Program-made: the position numbers and the translations under genes | Notes under the pieces: generated by a model | What the model was told of the DNA's origin: nothing | The model's input: only the letters and a program-made list of their open reading frames with translations | The model's database searches: none | In this document: piece by piece, positions 14,906 through 23,105 of the stretch | Numbering within the stretch: position 1 is the first letter of the stretch | Layout: every line of letters starts with the position of its first letter | Assembly (NCBI GenBank): GCA_947442255.1 | Contig: CANEVO010000006.1 | Coordinates: 1-64,000, forward strand | Direction of reading: 5' to 3' | Length of the DNA stretch: 64,000 nucleotides | Source of the DNA: Opitutia bacterium | GTDB lineage: Bacteria > Verrucomicrobiota > Verrucomicrobiae > Opitutales > Opitutaceae

Positions 14906-17236
14906 ATGACTGCTTCCGCTCTGCCTGCGATCAGCGCCGTCTTTCACCCGATCACCGCCAGTCCAGGTGAACGCACGGCGGCCCTTGCACTCGCGCGGCT
15001 CACCAAGGCCACCGTGAGCGGCAGCGCGGCCCCGGGACGCGGCGTCAATGTCTCGCTCGGGCCGCGCGACTGGACTGGAAAGCTCCCCGCGCCCGCCACA
15101 TCCGCGTCCGCCTGGATGTGGCTCCGCCTCGCCGACGACGGCACGGGCGAGATCGTCGCAAGCCACGGTTCGTTTCTTTTCGCCGCGGTGCGGCTGCTGG
15201 CCAACGGCGTGGGCGGCCTGACGCGGGAGAAACTGGCGGCGGGCATCCTGCTTCCCGCCACCTTCAGCTGGCACCGCCCGCACTGGGACGCCTGCTACAC
15301 GCAATACTGGCGCTCCGCCCGCGGCTTCGATCCCGAGCGCTACGTCGCGGCGCTGGCCGAGGCCGGCTTCACCCATTGCGAGGTCAACGGCCTGCAGGCC
15401 CACATGCCGCACGAGGACCTGGTGCCGCACGAATACTATCCGCAGTTCTACACTTACGCGCCGGGCTTCAACCACTTCGTCGACACGCCGCTGACCAAGG
15501 GCCTCTGGCCGGCGCTCTACCTCGACGCGAATCTCAACCACCTGCGCAAACTCGCGGACCTCGGCCGGCAGTACGGGCTCAAACCCGGCGTGTGCATGTT
15601 CGAGCCGCGCACGATGCCCGACCGGTTCTTCGTGAAATACCCGACGCTCCGCGGCGCCCGCGTCGATCATCCGTTCCGCTCGCGCCTGCCGCGATTCACG
15701 ATGGCGCAGGACCACCCGGTCGTGCAACGGCATTATCGCGAGGCGTTGCAGAAGCTGATGCGCGCCGTGCCCGACCTCTCCTACATGTCGGTCTGGACGA
15801 ACGACAGCGGTGCGGGCTTCGAGCACACCGCGTCGCTCTACGTCGGCCGCAACGGCGGTCCCTACATGATCCGGGAATGGCGCAGCCACGACAAGGTGGC
15901 CGAGGCCGCGGGCAAGAGCATCGTGCGCTACCTGCAGAATCTCCGCACCGCCGCCGCGGAGCTGAACCCGGATTTCGACATCATCCTCCGGATCGAACCC
16001 TTCAAGGTGGAGCACGACCACATCAAGGCCGGCATGGGCGGGCACGTTTCCTACGAGGCGCCGTCGCTGCTTGTGCGCGGTTACTCGCTCCCCTACCCGC
16101 ACCCCAAGTATCCCGACAACTTCGGCGTGGCGGGCAGCATTTTTCAGAACTGGATGGACCCCGCGGAAGGCGCGGCGCTCGCCCAGGCGCGCGAGCAAAA
16201 CACCGAGCCCGTCCTGCACTACTCGGCCTCCGGCGTGATGAATCACGAGCCGCTGCTCGGAATGCCGTTTCCGCGGCTGGTACACGCCAAGCTCAAGGCG
16301 GTGAGCGCCACGGGCATCACCCGGATCAGCTGCCTCGGCGGACTGGCCAGCCCGACGAAGACCCCCTACTGGCCCAACCCCGTCGCGCTCCAGGCGGCCC
16401 AGTTTTTCCCGGAACGCCCGATCGACGAGGTGCTCCACGAGTTCGCCGCGCGCATCGCGGGGGACGCCAACGCGGCCGCGCTCACGACCTGCTGGCGCGA
16501 ATTCGAGGACGCGATCATGTGGCAGCCACTCATCGGGCTCTACTGCGCCTTCGGCTTCTGCTGGCAGCGCACGTGGGACCGGCCGTTCGTGCCGGACCTC
16601 GAGGCCGTGCCCGCCGCCGAGCGCGATTACTACGAGCGACACGGCTGCTTCCAGCACAACAATCCCGGCCTGAACGATCTCGGCAAGGACGTGCTGTTCG
16701 ACCTCATCACGCGCGAAACGGGCGCGAAGATGGCGGGCGACATGGACCGCGAACTCCTCCCGCGCGTGCGGGCCCTCGCGGAAAAACTCGCCCAGTTGGT
16801 CGCCCAAACCGGCGAGGGCACGCCCGCCCGGGCCGTGTTCACCGATTTGCACGACCGCGTGCGGGCGTATCTCCACTGGAGCACCACGCTGCGCAACGTC
16901 TGTGCCTGGTGCGAAAACGTCTACGGCTACCTCGAGAGCAAGGATCCCGCCGTCCGCTCGACCTGCGAGAAGAAGCTGCAGGCGGCCATCGATCTCGAAC
17001 TCGCGAACACCCGCGGGCTCCTCGAACTCATCGCGACCTCGTCGACCGAATTCATGGTGGTTTCGGGCGTCGCCGAGAACACCTTCTTCTACGGTGAAAA
17101 TCTCGCCGACCATCTCCGCACCAAACTGCGACTGACCGAACAGTACCGGCATCATCCGCCGCGCATCGACCGCGACATCTACTGGCGGCCGGTCCCGGGC
17201 ACGCACTGGCCCGAGGGCTGGTCCGCCACGACCTGA
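14906..17236 (+). CDS. putative glycoside hydrolase, TIM-barrel type, unclassified
   Basis: A 776-residue protein without signal peptide. Residues 1 to about 115 look like the small alpha/beta domain that precedes the catalytic barrel in GH20, GH67 and GH84/GH115 enzymes (SHGSFLFAAVRLLANGVGGL is the typical linker). From about 120 a barrel begins (FSWHRPHWDACYTQYWRSAR), with Glu- and Asp-containing strands such as THCEVNGLQ, SVWTNDSGAG and IILRIEPF that could supply catalytic acids. The C-terminal 250 residues are helical. I recognise the general alpha-glucuronidase/hexosaminidase-like layout but not a defined family. The start follows a 158-base gap, so a separate promoter is possible, and the PhyH gene follows after 24 bases. 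Lack of a signal sequence implies action on an imported oligosaccharide or glycoside. Confidence 0.6.
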   Translation: MTASALPAISAVFHPITASPGERTAALALARLTKATVSGSAAPGRGVNVSLGPRDWTGKLPAPATSASAWMWLRLADDGTGEIVASHGSFLFAAVRLLANGVGGLTREKLAAGILLPATFSWHRPHWDACYTQYWRSARGFDPERYVAALAEAGFTHCEVNGLQAHMPHEDLVPHEYYPQFYTYAPGFNHFVDTPLTKGLWPALYLDANLNHLRKLADLGRQYGLKPGVCMFEPRTMPDRFFVKYPTLRGARVDHPFRSRLPRFTMAQDHPVVQRHYREALQKLMRAVPDLSYMSVWTNDSGAGFEHTASLYVGRNGGPYMIREWRSHDKVAEAAGKSIVRYLQNLRTAAAELNPDFDIILRIEPFKVEHDHIKAGMGGHVSYEAPSLLVRGYSLPYPHPKYPDNFGVAGSIFQNWMDPAEGAALAQAREQNTEPVLHYSASGVMNHEPLLGMPFPRLVHAKLKAVSATGITRISCLGGLASPTKTPYWPNPVALQAAQFFPERPIDEVLHEFAARIAGDANAAALTTCWREFEDAIMWQPLIGLYCAFGFCWQRTWDRPFVPDLEAVPAAERDYYERHGCFQHNNPGLNDLGKDVLFDLITRETGAKMAGDMDRELLPRVRALAEKLAQLVAQTGEGTPARAVFTDLHDRVRAYLHWSTTLRNVCAWCENVYGYLESKDPAVRSTCEKKLQAAIDLELANTRGLLELIATSSTEFMVVSGVAENTFFYGENLADHLRTKLRLTEQYRHHPPRIDRDIYWRPVPGTHWPEGWSATT

Positions 17237-17260
17237 GCCGCCGCCCGAATCTTTCCTCCC

Positions 17261-18184
17261 ATGAGCACGCTCACCGCCCTCCCGCAGCTCTATTCCTACG
17301 GCCACCCGCTCGACATGGACGAAGCGAAGGTCGGCGTACTGCGCGATTCCGTTGACGCCGCCGACGACGTCGCGGAACTGCGCCGCCGCTTCGCTACGGA
17401 CGGTTACCTCTACCTGAAGGGTTACCTCGATCGCGACGAGGTCCTCGCCGCGCGCGCCAGCCTCACCACGGGTCTGGCCGCCGCGGGAGTTCTCGACGAA
17501 AATTACCCGACGATCGAAGGCATCTGCAAACCCGGCGCCGGCTACGTGTTCAAGCCCGAGCTCACGAACAACAATCCCGCCGTGCAGAATCTCCTCTATG
17601 CCGGGCGGCTGCCGGATTTCTACCGCGCCTTCTACGGCGAGGAGATCAGCCACTACGACTTCACGTGGCTGCGCGCGATCGGGCCGGGCAAGGGCACGAA
17701 CCCGCACTGCGACCTGCCCTACATGGGCCGGGGCACCCACCGCCACATGACCTGCTGGCTGCCCTACGGCGACATCTCCTTCGAACTCGGCGGGCTGATG
17801 GTGCTCGAAGGATCGCACCAACGCATGGATCTGCTCGAAAAATACGTCTACCGCGACGTCGACACCTACTGCGAAAACAAACCCCAGCAGGCGGACGCGG
17901 CGAAGGCGGGTAAATGGGCCTTCACCGGCACGCTCTCGCACAATCCGCCGATGGTCCGCGACAAATTCGGCGGTCGCTGGCTCACCGCCGAATTTCAGCC
18001 CGGCGATTTTATCACCTTCGGCATGTTTCTGGTCCACGCCTCGCTCGACAACCGCACCACGAACCGGCTGCGGATCTCGAGCGACAGCCGCTACCAGCGC
18101 GCCAGCGAACCGATCGACGAACGTTGGGTGGGCCTCAACCCGCCCGGCCACACCACCGCCGGCAAACGCGGGCGGATCTGCTGA
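17261..18184 (+). CDS. phytanoyl-CoA dioxygenase (PhyH) family Fe(II)/2-oxoglutarate oxygenase
   Basis: A 307-residue cytoplasmic oxygenase of the PhyH family, which hydroxylates a substrate with Fe(II), O2 and 2-oxoglutarate. The facial triad is visible: His149-x-Asp151 in TNPHCDLPYMG and His259 in FLVHASLDN, followed by RTTNRLRIS, which offers the Arg that binds 2-oxoglutarate. The N-terminal segment FATDGYLYLKGYLDRDEVL is the standard PhyH opening. Length fits the family. The gene begins 24 bases after the putative glycosidase and is followed by an inverted repeat and the ferritin-like protein. PhyH proteins in such sugar loci often hydroxylate or demethylate unusual substrates; the substrate here is not known. 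Confidence 0.87.
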   Translation: MSTLTALPQLYSYGHPLDMDEAKVGVLRDSVDAADDVAELRRRFATDGYLYLKGYLDRDEVLAARASLTTGLAAAGVLDENYPTIEGICKPGAGYVFKPELTNNNPAVQNLLYAGRLPDFYRAFYGEEISHYDFTWLRAIGPGKGTNPHCDLPYMGRGTHRHMTCWLPYGDISFELGGLMVLEGSHQRMDLLEKYVYRDVDTYCENKPQQADAAKAGKWAFTGTLSHNPPMVRDKFGGRWLTAEFQPGDFITFGMFLVHASLDNRTTNRLRISSDSRYQRASEPIDERWVGLNPPGHTTAGKRGRIC

Positions 18185-18190
18185 ACGCAT

Positions 18191-18273
18191 CATTCTCGTT
18201 CTCGATCCTTTTTCCGTTCACCCGCGTATCCGGCACGAGAACGATTACGATTAAGAGAACGAGAACGATCGAA
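18191..18273. repeat. intergenic inverted repeat with GAACGATTACGATTAAGAGA core, copy 1
   Basis: The left arm ATTCTCGTTCTCGATC is answered by GAGAACGAGAACGATC on the right. The 24-base stretch at 18239-18262 recurs at 21346-21369 with one mismatch. It lies in the 98-base gap between the PhyH and ferritin-like genes and could fold into an mRNA hairpin that separates their expression. Confidence 0.75.
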
Positions 18274-18282
18274 ACCGCCCCG

Positions 18283-19623
18283 ATGGTCGCCCCCTCCCCC
18301 TCCTCTGTCCGCGCTGCGTCCCCCACCGCGGGCCGGCTCGCCGCTGTGCAGGACATGGCGCGGCTCCAGCGCCTGCTTTTCGAGGTCGAGCGCGAATTCA
18401 TCCGGACCGCGACCACGCTGATCTACCGCGTGGGCGAGCCGGAGTTGAAGTATCTCCTCTGCCAGCACGTCTGGGAATCGGCCGGCCACGCCCGCTTTCT
18501 CCGCGAGCGCGGTGCCGAGCTCAGTGGGTTCGGCCCCGGCGAGGACGTGCGCGCGGCCGTGCGGCGGATTTTCAACGAGGCGGTGATGCCGGCCGACGGC
18601 ACCGTGGCGCTCGCCGGTTTCTACCGCCTGCTGAAGCCCGCCCTGCTCGCCGCCTACCGGCACTACCTTCAGGCGACGCACCACCTCGCCGACTGGCCCT
18701 CGCGCAAGCTCGTCGAGGAATTTATCGGCGACGAGGAACGCCACGCGCGGGAAATCGAGCCCCACCTCCCGCCCAGCCCTGCGGCGCTTGCCGCCCCGAT
18801 CGCCGAGTGGAACGCCCATCTCGCGACCGCGCTCGCCGACCTCGGTGGCTGGCTCGGGACGGATCCGCGCATGCCGCTGCCGACCGGTTTCATCTGGGAG
18901 CACGAGCAACGGCGCTACACGCATCCGCCCACCTGTAATCGCGGCAAATACCCGACGTGCTCCAGCGTCTTCAGCGAGGATCCCACTGAGACTCCGATCG
19001 TGCGCGCCTGGCTGGTCGACCCGAAGACCGATGCCCGCGTGATCCGGCTGATGGTCTACGTGTGGTTGATGATGGAGATGGATGCGGTCGACTATCTCGC
19101 GACCGTTTTTTACGACACGCCGCACGCGCCGTTCGATCTTCACCACGACCTCGCCCGGCACCTCTGGGATGAATCGCGCCATAGCCAGTTTGGCTACCGG
19201 CAGCTCCCCCGGTTCGGCGTCGACCTGATGACCCTCGAACACTCCCTCGACCTGTACAACATCCTCGTGCAGATGCCGCCGCATGAGCGTTACGCGATGA
19301 TGACGATGGAATTCGAGGCGGGCAGCTTTCCCACCAAGGCGCACGTCATGGACCGCGTGCGCGAGCTGAACGACTTCGAAGCCGACACCCTCCTCGCTTT
19401 CGACCGCAACGACGAGCAGAACCACGTGCGCTACGGCCACCGCTGGCTGCCGGAAATTATGGCGCTCTTCGGCGAGACGCGGCCGGTCGACGCGTTCGTC
19501 CAAGCGACGCAGGACAAGTTCCGGCAACTCGCGACACGGTATGGCGGCCAGACCCCTCATGCCCTGTCACCGGAAAAACGGTTGACCGGCGAAAAAATCC
19601 GCGAGCTCACTGGCGTGGCATGA
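18283..19623 (+). CDS. tandem ferritin-like di-iron domain protein
   Basis: A 446-residue protein with two ferritin-like four-helix halves. The first (about 25-165) has a helix with Glu38, then WESAGHARFL (Glu65, His69) and GDEERHAREIE (Glu151, Glu152, His154). The second (about 250-395) has MMEMDAVDY, WDESRHSQFGYRQL (Glu297, His300), TMEFEAG and NDEQNHVRYGHRWL (Glu378, His381). These EXXH-type pairs are the ligands of carboxylate-bridged di-iron sites. The linker contains TCNRGKYPTC, two Cys of unknown role. No name fits with certainty; a DUF455/oxygenase-like function is possible. The same frame is open upstream inside the PhyH gene, but the ATG at 18283 follows the repeat and begins the protein-like sequence. 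It lies between oxygenase and sugar oxidoreductase genes, suggesting an oxidative step of the same pathway. Confidence 0.68.
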   Translation: MVAPSPSSVRAASPTAGRLAAVQDMARLQRLLFEVEREFIRTATTLIYRVGEPELKYLLCQHVWESAGHARFLRERGAELSGFGPGEDVRAAVRRIFNEAVMPADGTVALAGFYRLLKPALLAAYRHYLQATHHLADWPSRKLVEEFIGDEERHAREIEPHLPPSPAALAAPIAEWNAHLATALADLGGWLGTDPRMPLPTGFIWEHEQRRYTHPPTCNRGKYPTCSSVFSEDPTETPIVRAWLVDPKTDARVIRLMVYVWLMMEMDAVDYLATVFYDTPHAPFDLHHDLARHLWDESRHSQFGYRQLPRFGVDLMTLEHSLDLYNILVQMPPHERYAMMTMEFEAGSFPTKAHVMDRVRELNDFEADTLLAFDRNDEQNHVRYGHRWLPEIMALFGETRPVDAFVQATQDKFRQLATRYGGQTPHALSPEKRLTGEKIRELTGVA

Positions 19624-19684
19624 ACTGTCGTCCTCCTCCCGTATCCGACGGGGCCACATCCGATCGCCGCCACCACCACTTTTC

Positions 19685-20794
19685 ATGACTTCACCCAAAA
19701 CCTACCGCGCCGTTCTGGTTGGCACCGGCAGCATTGCCGACGCGCACGTCCGCGCCGTGGAGGCCACTCGCGGCCGGGTGGTGCTCGTGGCCGCCGTCGA
19801 TCTCAACGCCAAGCGGGTGGCCGACTTCGGCACGCGTTTTCACCTGCCGGAAACGTTCACGGATTATGACGTGATGCTGCGCACGGTGCGGCCGGACCTG
19901 GTCCTGCTGGCCACGCCGCCGGCCAGCCATACCGCCATGAGCATCGCCGCCATGGAAGCCGGCGCCTGGGTGCTGTGCGAAAAACCCTTTTGCGGCTCGC
20001 TGGCCGAACTCGACGCGATCGAGGCGGCGGAAAAGCGCACCGGCCGCTACACCGCTTGCGTCTTCCAGATGCGGTTCGCCTCGTCGACCGCGCATCTGCG
20101 TGATCTCGCCGACGCGGGGCAGCTCGGCCGGCCGCTCGTCGCCGTCTGCAACACCCTCTGGTTTCGCGATGCCGCCTACTACTCCGCGCCATGGCGCGGC
20201 ACCTGGGTCAACGAGCTTGGCGGCCCCACGATGGGCCTCGGCATCCACGCCATGGATCACCTCCTGCATCTCCTCGGCGACTGGCGCGAGGTACGGGCGA
20301 TCGCCGCCACCCTCGATCGCGCGATCGAGGTCGAGGACGTGTCGATGGCCCTGCTGACGTTTGCCAACGGCGCCGTCGCCTCGATCGTCAACAGCGCGCT
20401 CAGCCCGCGCCAGGAAACCTACCTGCGCCTCGACTACCAGAAGGCCACGGTCGAGCTCACGCATCTCTACAGTTACACGCGGGACAACTGGCGGCTCACG
20501 CTGGCCCCGGATACCCACGACGAGGGCTTGTTGCAGACGTGGCAGAGTTTCCCACCCGACGTCGGCTCCACCCACGGCGCGCAACTCGTGGAGTTCGTGC
20601 AAAACATGGACGCCGGCACGCGCCCCCTCACTTCGGGTCACGAGGCGCGGCGCACGCTCGAGTTGCTCACGGCGATCTACAAGTCGGCGTTCACCGGTGC
20701 GATCGTGCGGGCCGGATCCATCCAGCCCGGCGATCCGTTCTATGCCGCGGTGCATGGCGGCGGTCCGACCGAGCAGGGTGCGCCCAAATCTTGA
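19685..20794 (+). CDS. Gfo/Idh/MocA family oxidoreductase
   Basis: A 369-residue NAD(P)-dependent oxidoreductase acting on sugars, inositols or related polyols. The Rossmann motif is VGTGSIADAH (Gly13, Gly15, Ala18). The family catalytic block CEKPFCGS is at 98-105, and the C-terminal domain has GLGIHAMDHLLHLLGD, in which the His residues sit at the usual active-site position. Length is normal. It begins 61 bases after the ferritin-like gene, and a small secreted-protein gene follows after five bases. In this context it probably oxidises, reduces or epimerises the sugar released by the locus; the substrate is not deducible. Confidence 0.92.
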   Translation: MTSPKTYRAVLVGTGSIADAHVRAVEATRGRVVLVAAVDLNAKRVADFGTRFHLPETFTDYDVMLRTVRPDLVLLATPPASHTAMSIAAMEAGAWVLCEKPFCGSLAELDAIEAAEKRTGRYTACVFQMRFASSTAHLRDLADAGQLGRPLVAVCNTLWFRDAAYYSAPWRGTWVNELGGPTMGLGIHAMDHLLHLLGDWREVRAIAATLDRAIEVEDVSMALLTFANGAVASIVNSALSPRQETYLRLDYQKATVELTHLYSYTRDNWRLTLAPDTHDEGLLQTWQSFPPDVGSTHGAQLVEFVQNMDAGTRPLTSGHEARRTLELLTAIYKSAFTGAIVRAGSIQPGDPFYAAVHGGGPTEQGAPKS

Positions 20795-20799
20795 TTCCC

Positions 20800-21297
20800 A
20801 TGAAAACGCTGCGGTTGCTTTCACTTTTTCTGCTCCTCGCTGGCGCGCTGCCGGCAACGCCGGCCTTCCCCGGACTCCAGTCGCTCATGACCGACGCCGA
20901 ATGGAAACGCGCCGGCCTCGACCGGCTCACCCCGGACCAGATCGGCGTGATCGATGCCGTGCTCATTCGCTACAACCTTCAGTCGAACCGCGCGGCCGAA
21001 GCAGCGGCGGCCCTAGATCCGACGCCGGCGAAGCCCGGCCTGCTGAATCGCTTCGGACTTTCCAAATCCTCCGAAGCGGACTGGCGCACCCAGCCCCCAC
21101 TCGTGGCGCGGTTCGTGATGTGGCAGGGAGCGAACCGTTTTCTCCTCGATAACGGCCAGATCTGGGAAGGCCAGGAACCGATTATTTTTGAAATGCCGCC
21201 CGGCCGCGAAGTGATCATCGAGGCGCGGCCGATGAATTCCTTCGCCCTGAAACTCGACGAGCGCAGCGCGGTGGTGCGGGTGCGGCGCGTGAAATAG
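20800..21297 (+). CDS. small exported protein of unknown function
   Basis: A 165-residue protein with an N-terminal signal peptide (MKTLRLLSLFLLLAGALP, cleavage near TPAFPG). The mature part has a helical region (LTPDQIGVIDAVLIRYNLQ), an Ala/Pro linker and a C-terminal beta-rich section (NRFLLDNGQIWEGQEP and SFALKLDERSAVVRVRRVK) that reads like a small SH3-like or PepSY-like strand set. I do not recognise a family. The ATG at 20800 is five bases after the Gfo/Idh/MocA stop, so the two are co-transcribed. A periplasmic accessory role is the most that can be inferred. Confidence 0.72.
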   Translation: MKTLRLLSLFLLLAGALPATPAFPGLQSLMTDAEWKRAGLDRLTPDQIGVIDAVLIRYNLQSNRAAEAAAALDPTPAKPGLLNRFGLSKSSEADWRTQPPLVARFVMWQGANRFLLDNGQIWEGQEPIIFEMPPGREVIIEARPMNSFALKLDERSAVVRVRRVK

Positions 21298-21307
21298 CCT
21301 GACCGAA

Positions 21308-21369
21308 ATCGTTCGCCCTGCCGTCCATCATGGAAGAATGAAGGCGAACGATTACAATTAAGAGAACGA
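21308..21369. repeat. intergenic inverted repeat with GAACGATTAC core, copy 2
   Basis: ATCGTTCGCC (21308-21317) is inverted as GGCGAACGAT (21343-21352), followed by the 24-base core shared with 18239-18262 (one mismatch). It fills the gap before the aldose-epimerase-like gene, ten bases ahead of its ATG. Confidence 0.75.
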
Positions 21370-21379
21370 CTCCCCAACC

Positions 21380-22255
21380 ATGCTCCGCCTCGCCAACCGC
21401 GAACTCACCCTCGACCTCCTCGATCCCGCCGACCCGGCCGACATCGCGCGGCAGGGCTGGCGCTACTGCTGGGGCGGCTACGTCTGGCAGGTCACCGACG
21501 CGAAACTTGGCCCGCTGATCGCCGGCCCCGCGTATCCCAGCCCGACCCCGACGACGTTCGACGGCCAGGGCCTGCCCGAATCGTTTCGCCACACGCGCCG
21601 CGACAACAGTGCGCGCCTCACCTGGCAGGGCGAAACCGGCCTGGCCATCGGCGCCGGTGTGATCGCGCCAAACCCGAACAAAGGCGTCCAGGGCCCCGCG
21701 TCCGCACGCGTCACCGCGCCGTGCAGCTGGACGGTCACGCCGTTCGCCGATCACGTCGTGTTTCAAACCCGCCAGGCCGCCGCCGGTTTTTCTTACGAAC
21801 TCTCACGCAAGATCGAACTGCGCGACCGCACCATCACCTCGTACAGCCAGCTCACCAATTCCGGCGAAACACCGCTTTCGCTCCAGTGGTTCGCGCATCC
21901 GTTCTGGGCGCTGACCGCCGGCCGGGCCCGCGTCCAACTCCCCGCCAGCACGACGATTCCCGACAACCCGGGTTTCGCCGTCGCCGCCGACGGCCTGCTG
22001 ACCTTCAAGCGTCCGTTCGTGGCGGAGCCGGACACCCAGTTTTCCCTGCTCACGCTGCCGCCGGGCCGTCCCCTCGCCCTGTCGGTCGACCATCCGCAAC
22101 TCGCCCGCGTGACCTTCGCCACGAGCTTTGTGCCCGACGAATGCCCGGTCTGGGCCAACTCCCACACCGTCTCGGTCGAGCCCTACCTGACGCTCACGCT
22201 CGCCCCCGGCGAAACCCGCCACTGGTACGTGACGCACGGGTTCGTCCTGCGGTAG
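21380..22255 (+). CDS. aldose-1-epimerase-like (galactose mutarotase fold) protein
   Basis: A 291-residue beta-sandwich protein resembling galactose mutarotase-like or DUF4432-type proteins that bind hexoses. Visible features are the N-terminal ANRELTLDLLDPADPADIARQ, an aromatic WGGYVWQV loop, LRDRTITSYSQLTNSGETPL (typical of mutarotases, where aromatic and polar groups cradle the sugar) and a final WYVTHGFVL strand. The classical catalytic His/Glu pair is not obvious; FAHPFW may supply the His. There is no signal peptide. It is the last gene of the plus-strand catabolic run and is convergent with the cyanophycinase-like gene 21 bases on. It may interconvert sugar anomers before oxidation. 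Confidence 0.62.
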   Translation: MLRLANRELTLDLLDPADPADIARQGWRYCWGGYVWQVTDAKLGPLIAGPAYPSPTPTTFDGQGLPESFRHTRRDNSARLTWQGETGLAIGAGVIAPNPNKGVQGPASARVTAPCSWTVTPFADHVVFQTRQAAAGFSYELSRKIELRDRTITSYSQLTNSGETPLSLQWFAHPFWALTAGRARVQLPASTTIPDNPGFAVAADGLLTFKRPFVAEPDTQFSLLTLPPGRPLALSVDHPQLARVTFATSFVPDECPVWANSHTVSVEPYLTLTLAPGETRHWYVTHGFVLR

Positions 22256-22276
22256 GGCACGTTGCTCTCAGCACGC

Positions 22277-23062
22277 CTATCTGGGTGCGCGCTTGGTCTC
22301 GAGTTCCGGAATGCTCGCGCCGATTTTCAGTTCGCGCGAGCCGGCCGCGCGATAAAGCCAGCCCCGGCCCGCCATGAGCACGGCTTTTTCGCCGTGCAGC
22401 CGCACCATCGACGCGTTCGCAAGGGCGAGGACCGTTTCGTCCGGGTTAAACTTGAGATAGCCGCGGATTTTTCCCGCGCGCGCATCGTAATCCACCTTGG
22501 CCGCCGGCAGCGGATGGTGGGGATTGATCGTCACGGGCAGCAGACCTAGCGCCGCCCGGCTCGGAATATCCGTCACAGGAAAATCGTTGGTCGTCCCAAT
22601 GAGCAGGCCCGCGACGTTGGCCCCCGCGCTCGAACCGCCGTACGGCACGCCGGCCGCCACCCGGGCGCGAATCAGCGCCATCTGGCCCGTCCGCACCAGC
22701 TCGCCGACCAGCACAAACGTCTCGCCGCCGCCCACGAAGATTGCCTCCGCCGTGGTCAGCAACTCCCGCGCCCCTGCCTCGTCGCTCCGGTGCAGCGAGG
22801 TCGCCTTCATCCCGTTCAGGTGCGCGAAGGCCGTCTGCAACCGCCGTTCCATCCGGTCGCGCTCCGTGGGATGCGACGCGTGCAAGACGAGCACCACCGT
22901 GTGCCCGCCCGCGTAGTGCTCGCGCAGGACGGGCAGCACGGAGTCCGCGAAATGGTCACCCTTCATCATGTCGCCGCCGCAGACCAGCACCGAAGGAGCG
23001 GCGTGCCCGGCGACGAGCAGGAGCACGGGGACGATAAAGAAGAAGGAGAGTAATCGTCTCAT
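22277..23062 (-). CDS. cyanophycinase-like peptidase, family S51, exported
   Basis: A 261-residue serine peptidase of the S51 family (cyanophycinase/dipeptidase E). A hydrophobic N-terminal signal (about residues 4-20, LVAGHA) suggests export. The fold markers are present: VGGGETF (110-116) and the nucleophile elbow YGGSSAGANV with Ser145 as likely nucleophile, followed by ITINPHHPL-type sequence (VTINPHHPLP), which places the conserved His. The length is typical. The gene lies 43 bases downstream of a sodium/solute symporter on the same strand and is probably co-transcribed with it. S51 enzymes cleave beta-Asp-Arg or Asp-X dipeptides; a role in processing a peptide conjugate whose product is then imported is possible. 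Confidence 0.85.
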   Translation of the reverse strand: MRRLLSFFFIVPVLLLVAGHAAPSVLVCGGDMMKGDHFADSVLPVLREHYAGGHTVVLVLHASHPTERDRMERRLQTAFAHLNGMKATSLHRSDEAGARELLTTAEAIFVGGGETFVLVGELVRTGQMALIRARVAAGVPYGGSSAGANVAGLLIGTTNDFPVTDIPSRAALGLLPVTINPHHPLPAAKVDYDARAGKIRGYLKFNPDETVLALANASMVRLHGEKAVLMAGRGWLYRAAGSRELKIGASIPELETKRAPR

Positions 23063-23105
23063 GGCGCGGGATTGATCCGATAAATCGGCAGGAAACCCTT
23101 TTCCT

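Noticed and set aside
14837..18193. A very long minus-strand open frame (over 1100 codons) opposite the glycosidase and PhyH genes
   Set aside because: It is a shadow of GC-rich coding DNA: composition is Arg/His/Val rich, no domain pattern is visible, while the plus strand shows clear PhyH and barrel motifs.
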